Under the pieces are notes generated by a model. That model saw only the letters and a list, made by a program, of their open reading frames with translations. It was not told the DNA's origin and did no database searches. From contig LNEX01000132.1 of assembly GCA_001464165.1 (NCBI GenBank), positions 1 to 16,022 on the forward strand: DNA of 16,022 nt. Reading direction: 5' to 3'. This DNA comes from a bacterium Ga0077546 (GTDB lineage: Bacteria; Cyanobacteriota; Vampirovibrionia; Obscuribacterales; Obscuribacteraceae). The stretch's first letter is position 1. Each line of letters opens with the position of its first letter. Of this stretch, positions 14,629 to 16,022 are shown in pieces. The position numbers and the translations under genes were made by a program.

Positions 14629-15315
14629 GTGGAAGAAAAGACTTGGCGTGACGATATTGACGATTTCATTAGTAAAAAAATGGAAAGCACTGGCTTCAAA
14701 TTAATCGATGACAACTTTCACTATTCGCTGGAGTTAGGGGCCCAGGCTGATATGGTCGTACAGATCAAGCAATGATATAGATATTCAGAAGTTAAGAACA
14801 CAACGATTTATGTGAACATGGGTGTAATTCACAAAGAACTGGCTGCACTGGAGGGTCTTCTCAAAATGCCGACTACAGTGCCGTTACTATCACCTCATTG
14901 GTTTCATTCAGACGAGCAATACTGGCTATTCTCATATAATTTGAATCCCTCGCCGCCTGACTTGCTCTGGGTGATTGAATGGGGTCACCTAAAAAAATAT
15001 GTTCGCAAGGTCACTGGTTCAGTAGTTGAAGGCGTTGTGCAGCGGGGTATACCACTGGCTCGGAGATTTCAGTCTCTTGAATCAATCATTCAGGAGTTTA
15101 CTGCACCACAAGATACAACGCCAAAACTCTGGCTCAAGTATGCCAAGCTCCAAACGGTATATTTACTCGCCAATCGACTCGACGAGGCAGAAAAAGAGTT
15201 TGAACGCTTTAGAGAACTTTTCAAAAACGAGCAACCAAACAAGTATGCTTTAGAATTTGAAAAAAATTTTTTGTCTGAACTCGCTAAGCGGAAGGCAACC
15301 CAAGACAAACCCTAA
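14629..15315 (+). pseudogene. DUF4304-like protein interrupted by an in-frame TGA
   Basis: Two reading frames, ending at 14775 and running from 14812 to 15315, are in the same frame and separated only by a TGA at 14773-14775; the codons between (YRYSEVKNTTIY) are open. Read through, the protein has 228 codons. Its first 100 residues follow the DUF4304 pattern: DDFISKKMESTGFK...NFHYSLELG...VVQIKQ, then the stop, then YRYSEVKNTTIYVNMGVIH, which matches the usual V.NIQ.S.........FTINIGIY core. Later come a Trp-containing block and GIPLARRFQSLESI, and the last 55 residues form a TPR-like helical hairpin. The stop falls inside the conserved core, so neither half alone would be a full domain. A CGA-to-TGA change, readthrough or a base error could explain it. 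Family assignment is from memory of the pattern. The function of DUF4304 is unknown. Confidence 0.65.
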
Positions 15316-15434
15316 ACGCCAGCTCCGGAACATTATCAAAACAATTGAGCAAGTGTTTTGGCCGAACCTACCAAAGCTCAAACTGTGAGAACATACACAG
15401 GTATCTACAAGAATCTTTTTACTGCGGAGTTCGC

Positions 15435-16022
15435 TTGAATAAATCTCTCAGCTCAATTGTGCTGTGTTCTTCACTGCTCATCAATTCTGCACCTGCTGCC
15501 TGGGCTACGCCCATGGACGACGCCAAAGTGCAAATGAAGAGTCAAAACAAATCACTCGCCGCAGCAGAAGAGCTTGAGTCTGCCGTCAAGAATGTGGAAG
15601 CAACCGGCGACTTTACTAAACTAATTACGGTAATTAGTCCACGCTCGTTCGGCTTGGAAAAATCACTCAGCACTGACGACAGGAATAGAATAGCTAGTCT
15701 GATTGACCGTGCCCTGCTTAAGCTCAAGACTGTTAAACAAACAGATGATACCAGAGACTGTCAGGCAATGATTGCGCGCTATTTCAATACAATAAATCTC
15801 AAAGATAGAGCCATTGAACACTATAAAGACGCAATCAGTTCTAGTGAAGCTCAGTGGAAGCAGCCAAAAGCAAAGGTTAGCATGCAGCCACCGGGTGCAG
15901 CAGGGTTCGAGCGCAGCTGTAAAACCGCCCTAGCACTGCTATATCTAGACAAGGGAAATCTTTCAGCGGCTGATAGATTGAATCGAGAAGTTAATTGGCC
16001 GTGGGCTGACATGCCAGGCGAA
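15435..16022 (+). CDS. Secreted helical-repeat protein, partial (runs off the window)
   Basis: An open frame of 196 codons runs to the last base of the window. The start chosen is TTG at 15435, with CGGAG (15425-15429) 5 nt upstream; no in-frame ATG lies before it and the signal peptide begins directly there (MNKSLSSIVLCSS..., likely cleavage after AWA at residue 24). A downstream ATG at residue 27 would lose the signal. The mature part is helical: residues 27-65 are charged, and segments such as MIARYFNTINLKDRAIEHYKDA and KTALALLYLDKGNLSAADR have the A..Y....N...A..... character of TPR helices. It resembles in kind the secreted TPR protein at 13623-14564, but I cannot tell whether they are close paralogues. 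It lies 119 bp after the DUF4304-like gene, in a gap with no clear promoter. The C-terminus and full domain content are unseen. Confidence 0.75.
   Translation, partial: MNKSLSSIVLCSSLLINSAPAAWATPMDDAKVQMKSQNKSLAAAEELESAVKNVEATGDFTKLITVISPRSFGLEKSLSTDDRNRIASLIDRALLKLKTVKQTDDTRDCQAMIARYFNTINLKDRAIEHYKDAISSSEAQWKQPKAKVSMQPPGAAGFERSCKTALALLYLDKGNLSAADRLNREVNWPWADMPGE

Noticed and set aside
14773..14775. TGA as selenocysteine or reassigned codon
   Set aside because: TGA ends the first gene normally, so it is not reassigned genome-wide, and I saw no convincing selenocysteine hairpin just after it; kept only as a remote option.
15337..15360. CAAAACA...TGTTTTG inverted repeat after the DUF4304-like gene as terminator
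   Set aside because: The stem is only 7 AT-rich pairs with a 10-nt loop and no following U tract, too weak to call.

Overview
This is a bacterial chromosomal window with dense short-gap gene packing, somewhat under 50% G+C by eye, sigma70-like promoters and Shine-Dalgarno (SD) sites. The gene mix is a CHASE3-like/HAMP/PAS hybrid-free sensor kinase, a PATAN (DUF4388) protein, secreted TPR proteins, an RlpA-like protein and several lineage-specific secreted proteins. It would fit a large-genome, non-photosynthetic relative of cyanobacteria (Vampirovibrionia/Obscuribacterales), but that placement is an inference from gene flavour and not shown by any marker gene. TGA is used as an ordinary stop here (for example by the first gene), so the standard bacterial code applies. 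I saw no tRNA, rRNA, CRISPR array, insertion sequence or prophage gene.

Layout. 1-1233: a minus-strand His-rich and Gly/Asp-repeat protein of unknown role, with a hairpin behind it. 1234-1688: a divergent intergenic region holding a near-consensus promoter for agmatinase (speB, 1689-2648). 2691-5189: a minus-strand two-component operon, histidine kinase then OmpR-type regulator. 5190-5311: a short divergent control region with four TGCC-headed units in exact 11-bp phase, sitting against a -10 box. 5312-5965: a small secreted Gly-rich protein. 5955-7965: three tandem paralogous RDD-like membrane proteins; the first has lost its N-terminal part and overlaps the secreted gene. 8016-9495: a minus-strand pair, a YkgJ-type cysteine-cluster protein followed by a secreted leucine-rich-repeat protein. 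9625-10278: an RlpA-like secreted protein. 10379-15315: a co-directional run of a PATAN plus degenerate-GGDEF protein, a membrane protein with a duplicated YcxB-like module, a secreted TPR protein, and a DUF4304-like gene split by an in-frame TGA. 15435-16022: the start of another secreted helical-repeat protein that runs off the window.

How the parts may work together. The kinase and regulator clearly form a pair, and the phased repeats between them and the secreted gene are the best candidate for the regulator's operator; if so, the system controls itself and the secreted protein/RDD array. The 10379-15315 run has spacings of 13 and 6 bp between its first three genes and looks like one transcript, from a candidate promoter at 10328-10356, encoding cytoplasmic signalling, membrane and exported components. 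The most notable items are the 11-bp phased operator-like array, the in-frame stop in the DUF4304-like gene, the RDD-like tandem array with its truncated first copy, and the family members that lack usual active-site residues (RlpA-like, GGDEF-like).
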